Assembly (NCBI GenBank): GCA_029564115.1
Contig: JAKQQP010000487.1
Coordinates: 1 to 17,926 of the forward strand
DNA: 17,926 nucleotides
Reading direction: 5' to 3'
From: Candidatus Rifleibacteriota bacterium
GTDB taxonomy: Bacteria; Riflebacteria; Ozemobacteria; Ozemobacterales; Ozemobacteraceae
Shown here in pieces: positions 1-8,348 of this stretch. A model generated the notes under the pieces. It was not told the DNA's origin and did no database searches. It was given only the letters and a program-made list of their open reading frames with translations. The number at the start of each line of letters is the position of its first letter. Position 1 is the first letter of the stretch. The translations under genes and the position numbers were made by a program.

Positions 1-103
1 GCGCAAACAATTTCACCTGCCCGGGGTTGGTAAACCCCAGCAGTTCAGGAATTATCGACCATGACCCGCCAAGAGTTCCAAGCAGCAGCATTTTTTTTCG
101 CAT
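1..103 (-). CDS. 5' end of a CARF-like protein gene, cut by the window edge
   Basis: Only the first 34 codons are present; the frame is open to base 1. The visible start reads MRKKM followed by LLLGTLGGSWSIIPELLGF: a short basic segment, then a hydrophobic strand and a Gly-Gly-Ser turn. This resembles the first beta strand and ligand loop of CARF-domain proteins, which usually begin like LLxTLGxS. The gene starts 24 bases after the stop of the AAA_14 ATPase gene and in the same direction, so the two may be co-transcribed. No strong ribosome binding site is seen. A second ATG at 91-89 is possible, and a run of eight A lies between the two. If the CARF reading is right, this would be another cyclic-oligoadenylate sensor of the locus. 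The identification rests on about 20 residues and is tentative. Confidence 0.45.
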   Translation of the reverse strand, partial: MRKKMLLLGTLGGSWSIIPELLGFTNPGQVKLFA

Positions 104-127
104 AGGTAGAATCTTCGAAGGTGATAT

Positions 128-1336
128 TTATTGGCGATCAAGCAGAAAATCTGGCAGATACAGGCGCCTGATGCCATTACGGCCCTCTCCCCAGATTTTA
201 TCCATGGAAAGAACCAGTTTGGGAAAATTGTCGTCGATCTGCTCAAGCGATCTGAATTCACGCTTTGCGGTTGTTTCTGATGCCAGCAGGTATGCTACCT
301 GAACGTAAAGAGTTTCGTCGTTTTTGCGTGCGACAAAGTCGACTTCCAGTGCTTCATAATGGCCGGTCGTCACATGGTAGCCGCGGCGCAGAAGCTCGAT
401 ATAAACGATGTTTTCGAGTATGCCGGCAATATCGTTCTGACGAAAACCCAGGGTCGCGTGACGCACGCCGGTATCGACGACGTAATATTTATCTGCAAGC
501 TCCAGATGCCTTTTCCCTTTAAGATCGTAGCGACCGCAGGCATAGACAAGAAAGGCCTCCACGAGATAGTTGATATAATTTTGCACGGTATCGACGCTGG
601 TTTTGATCTTTTGCGACTTCAGAAAGGCGGCGATTTTGTTGGCGCTGGTGAGATTGCCGCAGTTGTCGAAAAGAAAGGCTGCAATTTTTTCGAGCAGAAA
701 AACATCGCGGATATTGTATCTGGAAACGACATCCTTGAGCAGAATAGTATTGAAGATCGAATCTACATACTGAAAAACGACCTCATCGGTCAGCGCGAGA
801 TGATGAATGCCTGGCAGACCGCCGTATTTGAGGTATCTGGCAAATTCATCTTCGATAACGGCAGGCTGCTGCGCCTGGCGAAAGGTGAGAAACTCTTCGA
901 AAGACAGCGGGAACATGGCGAGTTCAACGTAACGACCGGTGAGCAGGGTCGCGAATTCAGAAGCAAACAGGCGACAATTGGAACCGGTAAGGTAAATATC
1001 AGCCAGGCCTTCGGCGAGAATCGAATTGACGGCTTTTTCCCACCCTGGTATTTCCTGGACTTCATCGATGAAGAGGTATTTCTTCTGTTTGCCGTGCTCA
1101 AGCCTCTTTGAAGCGTATTCATAAAGAATCTTATGATCGGTGATGAAGCTGAATTCCATGAGCTCCATGCTGATGTATAGAATATTCTTCGCAGTCGTGC
1201 CATTGTTCTGGAGATGTTCGATCAGCAATTTAAGAAACGAACTCTTGCCGCATCGCCGCATGCCGGTAACAAGCTTGATCACCGGCTTATCCATGAATGG
1301 AGCAATCTTGTCAAAATAGCGTTTCCGCTGAAACAT
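128..1336 (-). CDS. AAA_14/DUF4143-family ATPase
   Basis: This 402-aa protein has the plan of the AAA_14 plus DUF4143 ATP-binding proteins. The Walker A motif is GMRRCGKSS at residues 25-33 and the Walker B motif is YLFIDE at 87-92. The sensor-like LTGSN follows, then the FPLSFEEF segment typical of the family. The C-terminal part has LEVDFVA at 330-336 and YVQVAY at 344-349, the degenerate nuclease-like core of DUF4143, with Ala where an active PD-(D/E)XK enzyme would have Lys. Length is normal for the family and no truncation is seen. These proteins are common, often in accessory DNA, and their cellular role is poorly defined. The gene is separated from cmr6 by 145 bases holding its own promoter-like signals, so it is probably a separate unit. 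A GGGGG stretch precedes the ATG. Family assignment is firm; any role in CRISPR immunity is speculation. Confidence 0.88.
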   Translation of the reverse strand: MFQRKRYFDKIAPFMDKPVIKLVTGMRRCGKSSFLKLLIEHLQNNGTTAKNILYISMELMEFSFITDHKILYEYASKRLEHGKQKKYLFIDEVQEIPGWEKAVNSILAEGLADIYLTGSNCRLFASEFATLLTGRYVELAMFPLSFEEFLTFRQAQQPAVIEDEFARYLKYGGLPGIHHLALTDEVVFQYVDSIFNTILLKDVVSRYNIRDVFLLEKIAAFLFDNCGNLTSANKIAAFLKSQKIKTSVDTVQNYINYLVEAFLVYACGRYDLKGKRHLELADKYYVVDTGVRHATLGFRQNDIAGILENIVYIELLRRGYHVTTGHYEALEVDFVARKNDETLYVQVAYLLASETTAKREFRSLEQIDDNFPKLVLSMDKIWGEGRNGIRRLYLPDFLLDRQ

Positions 1337-1354
1337 TACGCCGCCCCCGCCATA

Positions 1355-1380
1355 AAAGTTTAGACTATAGTCGAAACTTT
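1355..1380. promoter_or_regulatory. 26-bp near-perfect palindrome, proximal operator candidate
   Basis: An inverted repeat centred between 1367 and 1368 has the core GACTATAGTC, with arms matching out to 1355 and 1380 apart from one mismatched pair (1362/1373). It shares the core and the AAA...TTT ends with the second palindrome at 1395-1420. The two centres are exactly 40 bp apart. It lies between the probable -10 box and the start codon of the ATPase gene, where a bound protein would block transcription. Confidence 0.6.
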
Positions 1381-1384
1381 ATCG

Positions 1385-1390
1385 ATTATA
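1385..1390 (-). promoter_or_regulatory. Probable -10 box of the ATPase gene
   Basis: Read on the minus strand this is a consensus TATAAT. It sits in the 14-bp gap (1381-1394) between two palindromes and 48 bases upstream of the ATPase start codon at 1336. No good -35 hexamer is present; at suitable spacing the DNA is the upstream palindrome (TTCGAC at 1415-1410 is the nearest match). This suggests either activation by, or competition with, a protein bound at the palindrome. Confidence 0.5.
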
Positions 1391-1394
1391 ACAT

Positions 1395-1420
1395 AAACCT
1401 TCGACTATAGTCGAAGGTTT
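1395..1420. promoter_or_regulatory. 26-bp perfect palindrome, distal operator candidate
   Basis: Bases 1395-1420 read identically on both strands, with core TTCGACTATAGTCGAA and ends AAACC/GGTTT. A perfect palindrome without a loop, present in two copies four helical turns apart around a TATAAT box, is better explained as a binding site for a dimeric regulator than as a terminator. No U-tract follows it on the minus strand, so it is a poor terminator for the cmr operon. The regulator is not identified. Confidence 0.6.
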
Positions 1421-1481
1421 GCAAAAATCACCGGACAAAACTATTTATCTGCTGAACAAACAGCCTCCAAAGCTCATTATC

Positions 1482-2963
1482 TCAGGATTTAAGTTGATCG
1501 ATTTTTTGCCGCAGCTCGTTTTTTTTGTCAGTTTTTGAAGGTTTGCCCCAGTTGAAAGTCTCGTCAAGAATTGCCGCTGCCTGTTTTTTTAAGCCGGCGT
1601 CTGTCCAGTTCAGGCATTCCTTCAAGAAGTCATTCCGCTTGCTGTCGAGCTGCCCCTGTCCGGGTCTGTATACTTGCTCCTTGGCCTTTATAGATTCAAA
1701 AGCCTGTCGAAACTCTTCGATTTTCAGTTCTTCCGGTTGCATCGCCGCTTTTCGTTCAGCCTCGCCCCGCGCCTTTTCGGTTTCTTCGGTCTTTTTTTGC
1801 AGATCATTGATCGCCTTTTCGTCGACTTCAAAATCTCCGTAACCGATAGCTGTTTTTGAGCCAAAACCCTGCCATCTGGAAGCAAATTTAATTATCTTCA
1901 TGCAAAGATCACGCCATTTAACTGTTTTCGGCAAACGGGTCTCATCGCATTGAATTATCAGATTCAAGTTGCAGCCATGCGGTAAAACCAGAAACGGAAT
2001 GGGGTTTGGCTGACCAGCGTCATGGGGCGACCTGCCCTTCTGATAGTAATGTGTGTAATGCGGGGTCATAATTTCTACTTCCATTTTGTTGCAGGCTGGG
2101 AAAGCATCCCAAAAGGTTAAGGCCCCTCTAAGGGCAATCTGATCGATAGCACCTTTTTTTCCCTCTGTTATCTCTTTTCCCAGAGACCATATATCTTTGC
2201 CTCGCATCTTGATCATTTCCGCAAACTTTTGCAGATCTTCGCGGCGTGATTCCAGCTTTGCCAGATGGTCGGTCATGGCTTTGATGTAACGATTATCTTC
2301 ATCGGTCTTTTCATTTGCCCTTTTGCTGCAGGCCCAATATGAAGCGCCGGCTCCCTCAAAACCAAACAAAAACCAGACATCAAGCATGCAGAAGTCTTCG
2401 ATTTCGTATTCTTCGCCATATTCGCCGCCGAAAAGAGCCATCATTTCAGCAGCACGTCTGAGAGCACCTTTTATGCCAGAACCCGCAATGTAGGGTAAAC
2501 CGTATGGCGAAAGAAATGAAAAACCGTTTTCAAGCGGATGTTCATTACCCAGGCCAGTAGCCAGAGGAGCATTCAATTTACATGGCACAACAAAGGCACC
2601 ACTTGCTTCTGCCAGGCCGATTTGCCTTTTTATAAGCTGCTCTTGAAATTTCTTAACTTCTTCAGGAAAGATTTTCGCGGTTTGCTTCAAGGTTTCAGTT
2701 TTACCGTCATCTCGGGCTTCACGCAATACATCTTTCCTTCTGGTCGCAGGATTCCATTTATCAAGTTTTTCATCTACGTTTTCGGCAATTTCCCACTTTT
2801 TTTCAGCCTTTCCACCGTGTGTGGAGCGGTAATCTTTGCTGGCCCACATCGGTGCATAAAGATTAAAAATATGGCCTGGTGGAAGACTTTTAGCGGCTTT
2901 CAGACTTTTTTCAAGATATTCTGGAGCAGCACAAATAACTTTTGGGGGTATTTCTGCAGTCAT
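1482..2963 (-). CDS. cmr6: Type III-B RAMP protein Cmr6 with a long C-terminal extension
   Basis: Cmr6 caps the Cmr4/Cmr5 filament of the type III-B effector complex and helps hold the crRNA 3' region and target RNA. The 493-aa product has the RAMP/Cas7-like core signature GSGIKGALRR at residues 161-170, preceded by ENGFSF and PYGLPYI. The glycine-rich loop GFGSKTAIGYGD is at 366-377. These fit Cmr6 rather than Cmr4, and the position at the end of the cmr run agrees. A charged helical tail of about 116 residues follows the glycine loop, and residues 40-120 are also highly charged, so the protein is longer than common Cmr6 proteins. The start lies 3 bases after the cmr5 stop, with GGGG upstream. 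It is the last gene of the cas operon; no clear terminator is seen after it. Confidence 0.9.
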   Translation of the reverse strand: MTAEIPPKVICAAPEYLEKSLKAAKSLPPGHIFNLYAPMWASKDYRSTHGGKAEKKWEIAENVDEKLDKWNPATRRKDVLREARDDGKTETLKQTAKIFPEEVKKFQEQLIKRQIGLAEASGAFVVPCKLNAPLATGLGNEHPLENGFSFLSPYGLPYIAGSGIKGALRRAAEMMALFGGEYGEEYEIEDFCMLDVWFLFGFEGAGASYWACSKRANEKTDEDNRYIKAMTDHLAKLESRREDLQKFAEMIKMRGKDIWSLGKEITEGKKGAIDQIALRGALTFWDAFPACNKMEVEIMTPHYTHYYQKGRSPHDAGQPNPIPFLVLPHGCNLNLIIQCDETRLPKTVKWRDLCMKIIKFASRWQGFGSKTAIGYGDFEVDEKAINDLQKKTEETEKARGEAERKAAMQPEELKIEEFRQAFESIKAKEQVYRPGQGQLDSKRNDFLKECLNWTDAGLKKQAAAILDETFNWGKPSKTDKKNELRQKIDQLKS

Positions 2964-2966
2964 GCC

Positions 2967-3329
2967 TTAATTCCCCTTGTCTTTTTTGTATATCGCAGAA
3001 GCAAAATTGCGAAGCCATTTTAAATATTCCAGGGTTTCGTTGGTTGCCCGCATAAACTTTGTAGAGCTTGCAACCTGAAGCGAGTCCATAGCTTTTGAAA
3101 ATTCAGGGTCTTGAATAAGTTTGCGCTCTTTCAGCCAGCTGGTAATGCAGTTTACGAGCTTGTCATGTTCGTTATTTTCTTTTGCTTTACTCTTCCAAAA
3201 TGCTAAAGACGGCATAAGGCCATTACTCATAACCAGTGCTGGAGCCCCTTTAGCCAGTGTCATGAATTTTTCAGAGCATTTATCGGCAGTCTGCCAGGCA
3301 TGTTTTGCACGCATTTGTTCAAGTGTCAT
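2967..3329 (-). CDS. cmr5: Type III-B small subunit Cmr5 (Cas11)
   Basis: Cmr5 is the small all-helical subunit that forms the minor filament of the Cmr complex alongside the Cmr4 backbone. The 120-aa product is of normal length, predicted to be mostly helical, and starts MTLEQMRAKHAWQ, followed by short helices rich in Lys and Ala as in other Cmr5 proteins. The start at 3329 is set by a GGGGG Shine-Dalgarno stretch lying in the last codons of cmr4, six bases upstream of the ATG. The cmr4 stop and this ATG are separated by one base, which suggests translational coupling. Position between cmr4 and cmr6 supports the call, which rests more on context and size than on a catalytic motif. Confidence 0.88.
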   Translation of the reverse strand: MTLEQMRAKHAWQTADKCSEKFMTLAKGAPALVMSNGLMPSLAFWKSKAKENNEHDKLVNCITSWLKERKLIQDPEFSKAMDSLQVASSTKFMRATNETLEYLKWLRNFASAIYKKDKGN

Positions 3330-3330
3330 A

Positions 3331-4227
3331 TTATGCCCCCTTAACTGCGCTTATTAAAACCAGACCGCGCCCGGTCGTTGAATCACCACCCATCTGCACC
3401 AGTTTGCCGCTGATACCTTTGTCTGCAAAGAGAGTTTTTTCAAGGCAAACCTCGGCAGACATGGCTTCACCCTTCTTTCTTTCAACACTGGCAAGAACGA
3501 TACCGGCCATAATGCTTTCAGGAGGCAGATTTTCGGTGTAAAAAAGAGCGCCGTCTGCCGCTGTTCCCGTAGCGTCATCAATGCGAACATGCGGTTCAAC
3601 AACAGTCGCCTGTCTGACAAAGTAATTAAATGAATCGTCATCTAACACAAACAGGTCGGCTTTTATTTTTTCTCTGAAAAAGTTATGATCTTCACCGACC
3701 GGCAGACAATTATCAGCCAGCCATTCTGCTATTGCGGCCACATCTTCATCTTCTTTGCACTTGAACTCAAACGCTTCGAGGCAGAGGTTGCCGCCTTCAA
3801 GGGGTGAGTCAGAAGCTCCTGTATTAGGCTGAATGCCAGAAACATCCCATTCAAATTTAACACCAGCCAGGGTTGCCATTCGCTTGAGACGGGCAAGTGC
3901 ATACGGGCAGGTTGCATAAACAAAGGTGTTTTTTACAGACCTCACCGGGAATGCTACAAGATTGGCATCGGTGAAAGAAACTGCACCCGCAGTAAGATCA
4001 CCCGCATTGGTCTCTGAACCAAATAAGGGTATAACTTCAGATTCTTTGTTCCAAAGCCTGTTTACATGATGCCTGATCGCGCCTTTTAAGCCCGAACCAA
4101 CAATCATCGGATGGTTGCTGTGCACCTCGCGCTGAATTGGGTTGTCAATTGCACCAACAGAGGTGCCAGCACCCATGTGAAGTGGAGTCGTGCAATAGTA
4201 GAAAACCAGACTTTTCTTTTCAAACAT
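3331..4227 (-). CDS. cmr4: Type III-B backbone RAMP protein Cmr4 (Cas7), target-RNA nuclease
   Basis: Cmr4 is the repeated backbone subunit that binds the crRNA spacer and cuts bound target RNA at 6-nt intervals. The 298-aa protein begins with the family pattern of a beta strand then TPLHMGAGTSVGAID. Asp28 in GAIDNPIQRE corresponds to the catalytic Asp of characterised Cmr4 proteins (Asp26 in Pyrococcus). The VGSGLKGAIR motif at 43-52 and the following PLFGSE are typical. The C-terminal GGDSTTGRGLV is the glycine-rich loop. An AGGAGA Shine-Dalgarno lies six bases before the ATG. The residues needed for target-RNA cleavage are present, so the complex should be an active RNase. Confidence 0.95.
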   Translation of the reverse strand: MFEKKSLVFYYCTTPLHMGAGTSVGAIDNPIQREVHSNHPMIVGSGLKGAIRHHVNRLWNKESEVIPLFGSETNAGDLTAGAVSFTDANLVAFPVRSVKNTFVYATCPYALARLKRMATLAGVKFEWDVSGIQPNTGASDSPLEGGNLCLEAFEFKCKEDEDVAAIAEWLADNCLPVGEDHNFFREKIKADLFVLDDDSFNYFVRQATVVEPHVRIDDATGTAADGALFYTENLPPESIMAGIVLASVERKKGEAMSAEVCLEKTLFADKGISGKLVQMGGDSTTGRGLVLISAVKGA

Positions 4228-4247
4228 ATATTATCTCCTGTAATTGA

Positions 4248-5399
4248 TTACCTGATTTCAAAAGCTGCCAGTTCAGCCCGGTTATAACCCTCGGCAACGC
4301 GCTGTTGATCGCGCATAGATTCGAAGATGCCGCTTTCGACCATTTTCTTTAAAGCGTTACCATCACCCTTTAAATCTTCAAACCAGTAAACGGAGCCGGC
4401 CGGTACCGTTTTCATTGCCATTTTTGGAGTATTTTCAACCATGTTCCAGCCTGACAGGGTTTCGTAACCTTTTATGGCAGCACAAACAAGTCGTGCACTG
4501 CACCCTTCAGTTTTCAGAAAATAGCCGCCATTCTCTGCTACAACCATGTCTGGGAGCCAACCATTCGCAAAAATTGCCGGTGCAGTCAGCAAAAGCTTGA
4601 AGCGTTTTGCCTGCTCCAGCATCTTGCAGTCTGCAACATGTAAATCAGCTGAAATCCGGGTAAAGTGAGCGGCTCGCTGGTCACCACCAAGACTTAAATC
4701 GCCACAACTGCTCAAAATATTGTCTGCCCCATCTATTGTCACCAGAAAACCAGTGTTTTCTTTGAAGGAAACAGCCTCTGCAGAATACAACTGCCCCTCT
4801 TCGACTGCCCGCGTAGAGCTGTTTAAAGCTATTCCCACACGCGTTTCTTTTTTCCACAGGCTGCTTTCCTTGACCAGGTCTTCCTTTGCAATTTTTTGCC
4901 CGGCAAGGTATTTCATATAACCGCTTTCTTTCAGCCAGAAACCGCCGGATGGTTTTCTGGCTGGTGCTTTTAGTATGGGTATCATTGGCAATTCATTACC
5001 AAGATCAATAAAAGCAGGTAATTTATGCGGTATAAGGTTTCTGATTTCCAGCCCGTCTTTATCGTCAAAAACCACAATATCGCCAGGTAAAGGAAACATT
5101 GTCTCAAAATTTTCCCCGTTTTTTTGGCATAGACACACTTTTTTTATTCTAAAGCTGCCAGGCTCTTCGAGAGAGCCTAAAACTTTTGCGTAATCAGCGG
5201 CCTCAGGTTTTTTCCCTGCCATGATGGCGTTTAACACTGAAGGGTTACGGCTGGCTAAAAAACTACGAAAAGCGCCGGCAAAAATAGAAGGGGCTGGTAA
5301 CATACGTATCTGCCCGAAGTCACCAGAGCTTACCCCGAAATGAGAGTTTCCTCGCGGCATAAAAATGTCGTAAGGTTTTACAAAAACCTGTATGCTCAT
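4248..5399 (-). CDS. cmr3: Type III-B Cmr3 (Cas5-like) crRNA-handle binding protein
   Basis: Cmr3 pairs with Cas10 at the foot of the Cmr complex and binds the 5' handle of the crRNA. The 383-aa product has the N-terminal Cmr3 pattern VFVKPYDIFMPRGNSHF, followed by RMLPAPSIFAGAFRSFL, a RAMP segment common to the family. Length is normal. The start ATG overlaps the cmr2 stop codon as ATGA (5396-5399), so translation is probably coupled and the two partner proteins would be made in step. The call rests on motif, length and gene order. Confidence 0.93.
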   Translation of the reverse strand: MSIQVFVKPYDIFMPRGNSHFGVSSGDFGQIRMLPAPSIFAGAFRSFLASRNPSVLNAIMAGKKPEAADYAKVLGSLEEPGSFRIKKVCLCQKNGENFETMFPLPGDIVVFDDKDGLEIRNLIPHKLPAFIDLGNELPMIPILKAPARKPSGGFWLKESGYMKYLAGQKIAKEDLVKESSLWKKETRVGIALNSSTRAVEEGQLYSAEAVSFKENTGFLVTIDGADNILSSCGDLSLGGDQRAAHFTRISADLHVADCKMLEQAKRFKLLLTAPAIFANGWLPDMVVAENGGYFLKTEGCSARLVCAAIKGYETLSGWNMVENTPKMAMKTVPAGSVYWFEDLKGDGNALKKMVESGIFESMRDQQRVAEGYNRAELAAFEIR

Positions 5400-8338
5400 T
5401 CTGCCACCTCCTTCTGGTCGTCTTCATTTTTGTATTTTCCGGAACGGGTCTCGCGTGCAAAGAACTCAGCGCAGAAAAGCATGTTTTTTAATTGCCTGAT
5501 CGGGTCCATCAGTATTTTATTTGTTTCCTTCCGGGCTTTTTTCCAGATTATCTCTACAACCTCTATTGCCAGACTTTTCTGAGCACCATGTTGTGAAAAC
5601 TGGCGGGCCAGCATTGTTTCTGCCATATTTTGACTAAGCTCCCACTCTGCTGCGCCCCACCTGGCAGAGAATTCCGGAAGCAGATGCAGCCAGTCTTCAA
5701 TAGCATAAAAAGCCTTTCGCGACATCTTGTCTACAACAGCAGCCGTTCTGATCAGTTTTTCAAAAAGGCCTATGGACGTATTGTCACAAAAACCGTTCGC
5801 AATAATATTTTTCTGGTTGTCCGCATCGTTCCACCAGTTATCGGTAAATGAAATTTCACCGCCGGCACGTTTAAGTATTCTCAGACAAAAGGCGTTTCTG
5901 CCAGCTGATTTGGCAGTCTGTTCAGCCTCACGCAAACATTTTAAGGCATAGGCAAGAGGCATCTGATGATGAACGATAACTACCCCAACCGAGGCAGAAG
6001 CCTTGCTGCCCATAGTTTGTAAAAGTCGCTTGCTTTGAAGAACAAAGCCATTCTGAGCATAGTGATCGCATCTATCAAGCATTTCACCTTTTTGAACCGC
6101 CCTGCCAAAACCACTATAAGCCATTCTCAGCCCTTGGATGATCGATAAAACATCGTCGGTGGAGGCCATGGCAAGCACATCGTCACCACCGGAATATATG
6201 AGTTTGCCGTTATGCTCATTCTCGACGATATGAGGCACGATCATACTCGAGAAGTTGTTCAATGCCTGTGATATCGCAGCGTGACGGGTTGGTGACGCGG
6301 ATTTAAGTGCTTCAAAATATCGGTTCAGGTTTTCATTGCCCTCTTTTTCACTTAAAAAATCGGGATTTTGTTTTATTTTCGGGTGCCATGCGGCAGAATA
6401 TTTTATGCGACGTTCTTGTTCTGTCGCTGACAACCAGGCTCCCATGCTGTCGCCGTCCATAAGTATAAGAGCATAGTATGTTTCGGGCCGATGGTCTTTT
6501 CCGACAATACCTCCCAGTTCTTTGTAAAAGGCATCTACACCTTCATTATCCCGTAGATGATCAATATAATTCGGAATACGCTTGAGAAGATCAAGATTGC
6601 TTCCAATTGCTTCTCTGAAGAGCTTCTTTGGAAGAACCGCAGGTTCATGATCGCCAACCCGGTTCTTGAGTTTGCAAATCTTTTCTGTGGCTGCCATAGT
6701 GTTGGCCTTTGCCAGTCTGTTTAAAGTTGGAATAAGTGACATGGTATGAGTGCTGATCACATATCTGCTGACGTTATCGTTGTCGATAAAATCCCTAACC
6801 CTGCCGGTAAAAATATTGGGCCAGAGGCGTTTCAATGCACAGACTGCACAAAGATGTTCGCCTTCTTTTATGCCAAACTTGCCAACGTTGTTTTTCCAGA
6901 CTGTTACCTGATTTTTGCGATACCCCGGCGGCGAAATCAACTGTGCCCTGTCATCGCACAACCATTCTCTTTCACTACAAAGCGTGCATCTGAAGCCCTG
7001 CTGTGGCAGTTGCTCAAAATTTCGCAATGTTTTGGCAGATGCCAGTGATTTTTCTGCCAGTTCGTAAATTGCCGGGTAAATAACCCCGGTGCGAGGCTCC
7101 CAGAATTTTTTACCACCAATAGCGATTTCCTTGCTGAGGAGCTTCCAGTAGTCAGTTTCAAAAAAGTTGTCCCTATTGTCTGTGTAAAGAGCGCAGCTTT
7201 CTTTAAGCATCTTAAGGCTCTCAGATTTGTCTTTTATTTCATCCGGCCATTCAACAGCAGACCAGAACACATTCGGGAACTCTTTTAACTGCCGGTCAAA
7301 CTGCTCTCTGGCAATATTATTTTCTTTAAGACCAAGCATTTCAAGCATTATCCCGGCCCATTCCTTAACCCGATTTCGGACTGCTGATGTAACTTTTTCA
7401 GCCAGCTCTCTAACTTTTGCCTGCGGCACTATGGCCGAAAATTTATTGGGGAGACAAGCCGCAAAAAGAGGGTTAGAATCAGTTCTATTTTTTATCCAGT
7501 CAGTTTTGATTTTTTCAAACTGATCGCGCCACTGTTTTTCACAGCCGACTGCTTTTGCCTGTTCAAGAAGCCATGCATCAACAATGGCAAGACCTCTGAT
7601 TTGCGGAAAAAGAAAAGCATCGGGGCCAATTTCATCGGCAATTACTTTCATTCCTTCCCAGACGATGGAAGAAAGCAAATGCGAACCGGCCCAAAGATCA
7701 GAAGTGGAACGGGCCTGCGCAATAAAACTCTGTACCGGCCCAAAAGCCAGTGACAGAATTGCAACTTTATTGCCATCGGCATGAACTCCGGCAAAAGCCG
7801 AAGTCAAATCGAGATGGTTCCAGACTGAATGATCCGGAACTCTCGTATCGGCAGGAAGCAATGACCATAACTGACCAAGCTCTTCGCGGTTTTCAGAACC
7901 AAAGCGCCACAAAGCCAGAAATTTCGTTTTTGCGTCTTTGCCAAGTTTGAGAATTTCTCTAAAGTGATTGAGTGAAGCTTCTTTAATTTTTCGGTAATCA
8001 ACACTGGTTAACTCATTCAACCTTATATCGTCACCGGTCAGAGGGTGTATCAAAACCGGTTCCTGAGAAAAATCCACCTGCGACCAATGTGCATGCCTGC
8101 CTTCAGAAATATCTACAGGCCATTGAGGCCGATCTGCCGAAGCAGCAAACCAGTCGGCCATTTTAACCTCTTTTATGTGCTGTTCTGCATTCAAGCCAAT
8201 TTCTTGCTGAAGCTCTGCAAGCAGGTCTTTAACGGTGCCCCCCTCGTGCCCCTTCGGGTCACGAAAAAGCACAAAGCATTTTTCTGCGGGGTCGTGAAGC
8301 CAGGCTGTAAGTTTTGTCTGCCATAGTTTTGTATTCAT
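5396..8338 (-). CDS. cmr2: Type III-B large subunit Cmr2 (Cas10), with HD pair and GGDD cyclase motif
   Basis: Cas10 is the signalling subunit: on target-RNA binding its Palm domain converts ATP to cyclic oligoadenylate, and its HD domain may cut ssDNA. I place the start at 8338, not at an ATG six bases upstream (8344), because the GAGGAG Shine-Dalgarno touches that ATG but is correctly spaced for the second one. In the 980-aa product, His15-Asp16 (WLHDP) begins the HD domain. A four-Cys zinc site is at 451, 454, 497 and 500. MDGDSMG at 627-633 marks the first Palm core. The cyclase motif GGDD is at 717-720 in YSGGDDVLAMAS. Both activities therefore look intact, matching the CARF proteins encoded just upstream. 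The Shine-Dalgarno contains the cmr1 stop codon. Confidence 0.96.
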   Translation of the reverse strand: MNTKLWQTKLTAWLHDPAEKCFVLFRDPKGHEGGTVKDLLAELQQEIGLNAEQHIKEVKMADWFAASADRPQWPVDISEGRHAHWSQVDFSQEPVLIHPLTGDDIRLNELTSVDYRKIKEASLNHFREILKLGKDAKTKFLALWRFGSENREELGQLWSLLPADTRVPDHSVWNHLDLTSAFAGVHADGNKVAILSLAFGPVQSFIAQARSTSDLWAGSHLLSSIVWEGMKVIADEIGPDAFLFPQIRGLAIVDAWLLEQAKAVGCEKQWRDQFEKIKTDWIKNRTDSNPLFAACLPNKFSAIVPQAKVRELAEKVTSAVRNRVKEWAGIMLEMLGLKENNIAREQFDRQLKEFPNVFWSAVEWPDEIKDKSESLKMLKESCALYTDNRDNFFETDYWKLLSKEIAIGGKKFWEPRTGVIYPAIYELAEKSLASAKTLRNFEQLPQQGFRCTLCSEREWLCDDRAQLISPPGYRKNQVTVWKNNVGKFGIKEGEHLCAVCALKRLWPNIFTGRVRDFIDNDNVSRYVISTHTMSLIPTLNRLAKANTMAATEKICKLKNRVGDHEPAVLPKKLFREAIGSNLDLLKRIPNYIDHLRDNEGVDAFYKELGGIVGKDHRPETYYALILMDGDSMGAWLSATEQERRIKYSAAWHPKIKQNPDFLSEKEGNENLNRYFEALKSASPTRHAAISQALNNFSSMIVPHIVENEHNGKLIYSGGDDVLAMASTDDVLSIIQGLRMAYSGFGRAVQKGEMLDRCDHYAQNGFVLQSKRLLQTMGSKASASVGVVIVHHQMPLAYALKCLREAEQTAKSAGRNAFCLRILKRAGGEISFTDNWWNDADNQKNIIANGFCDNTSIGLFEKLIRTAAVVDKMSRKAFYAIEDWLHLLPEFSARWGAAEWELSQNMAETMLARQFSQHGAQKSLAIEVVEIIWKKARKETNKILMDPIRQLKNMLFCAEFFARETRSGKYKNEDDQKEVAE

Positions 8339-8348
8339 TGCCATCTCC

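Noticed and set aside
10..45. Hairpin GGGGTT/AACCCC near the left edge as a terminator
   Set aside because: It falls inside the open frame of the CARF-like gene start and is not followed by a T run.
359..1111. 250-aa ORF on the plus strand
   Set aside because: It is entirely antisense to the AAA_14/DUF4143 gene, whose Walker motifs and full length are convincing; no family resemblance or good ribosome binding site.
1395..1420. Palindrome as transcription terminator of the cmr operon
   Set aside because: It has no loop, no U-tract follows on the minus strand, and a near-identical copy flanks a -10 box 40 bp away, which fits an operator better.
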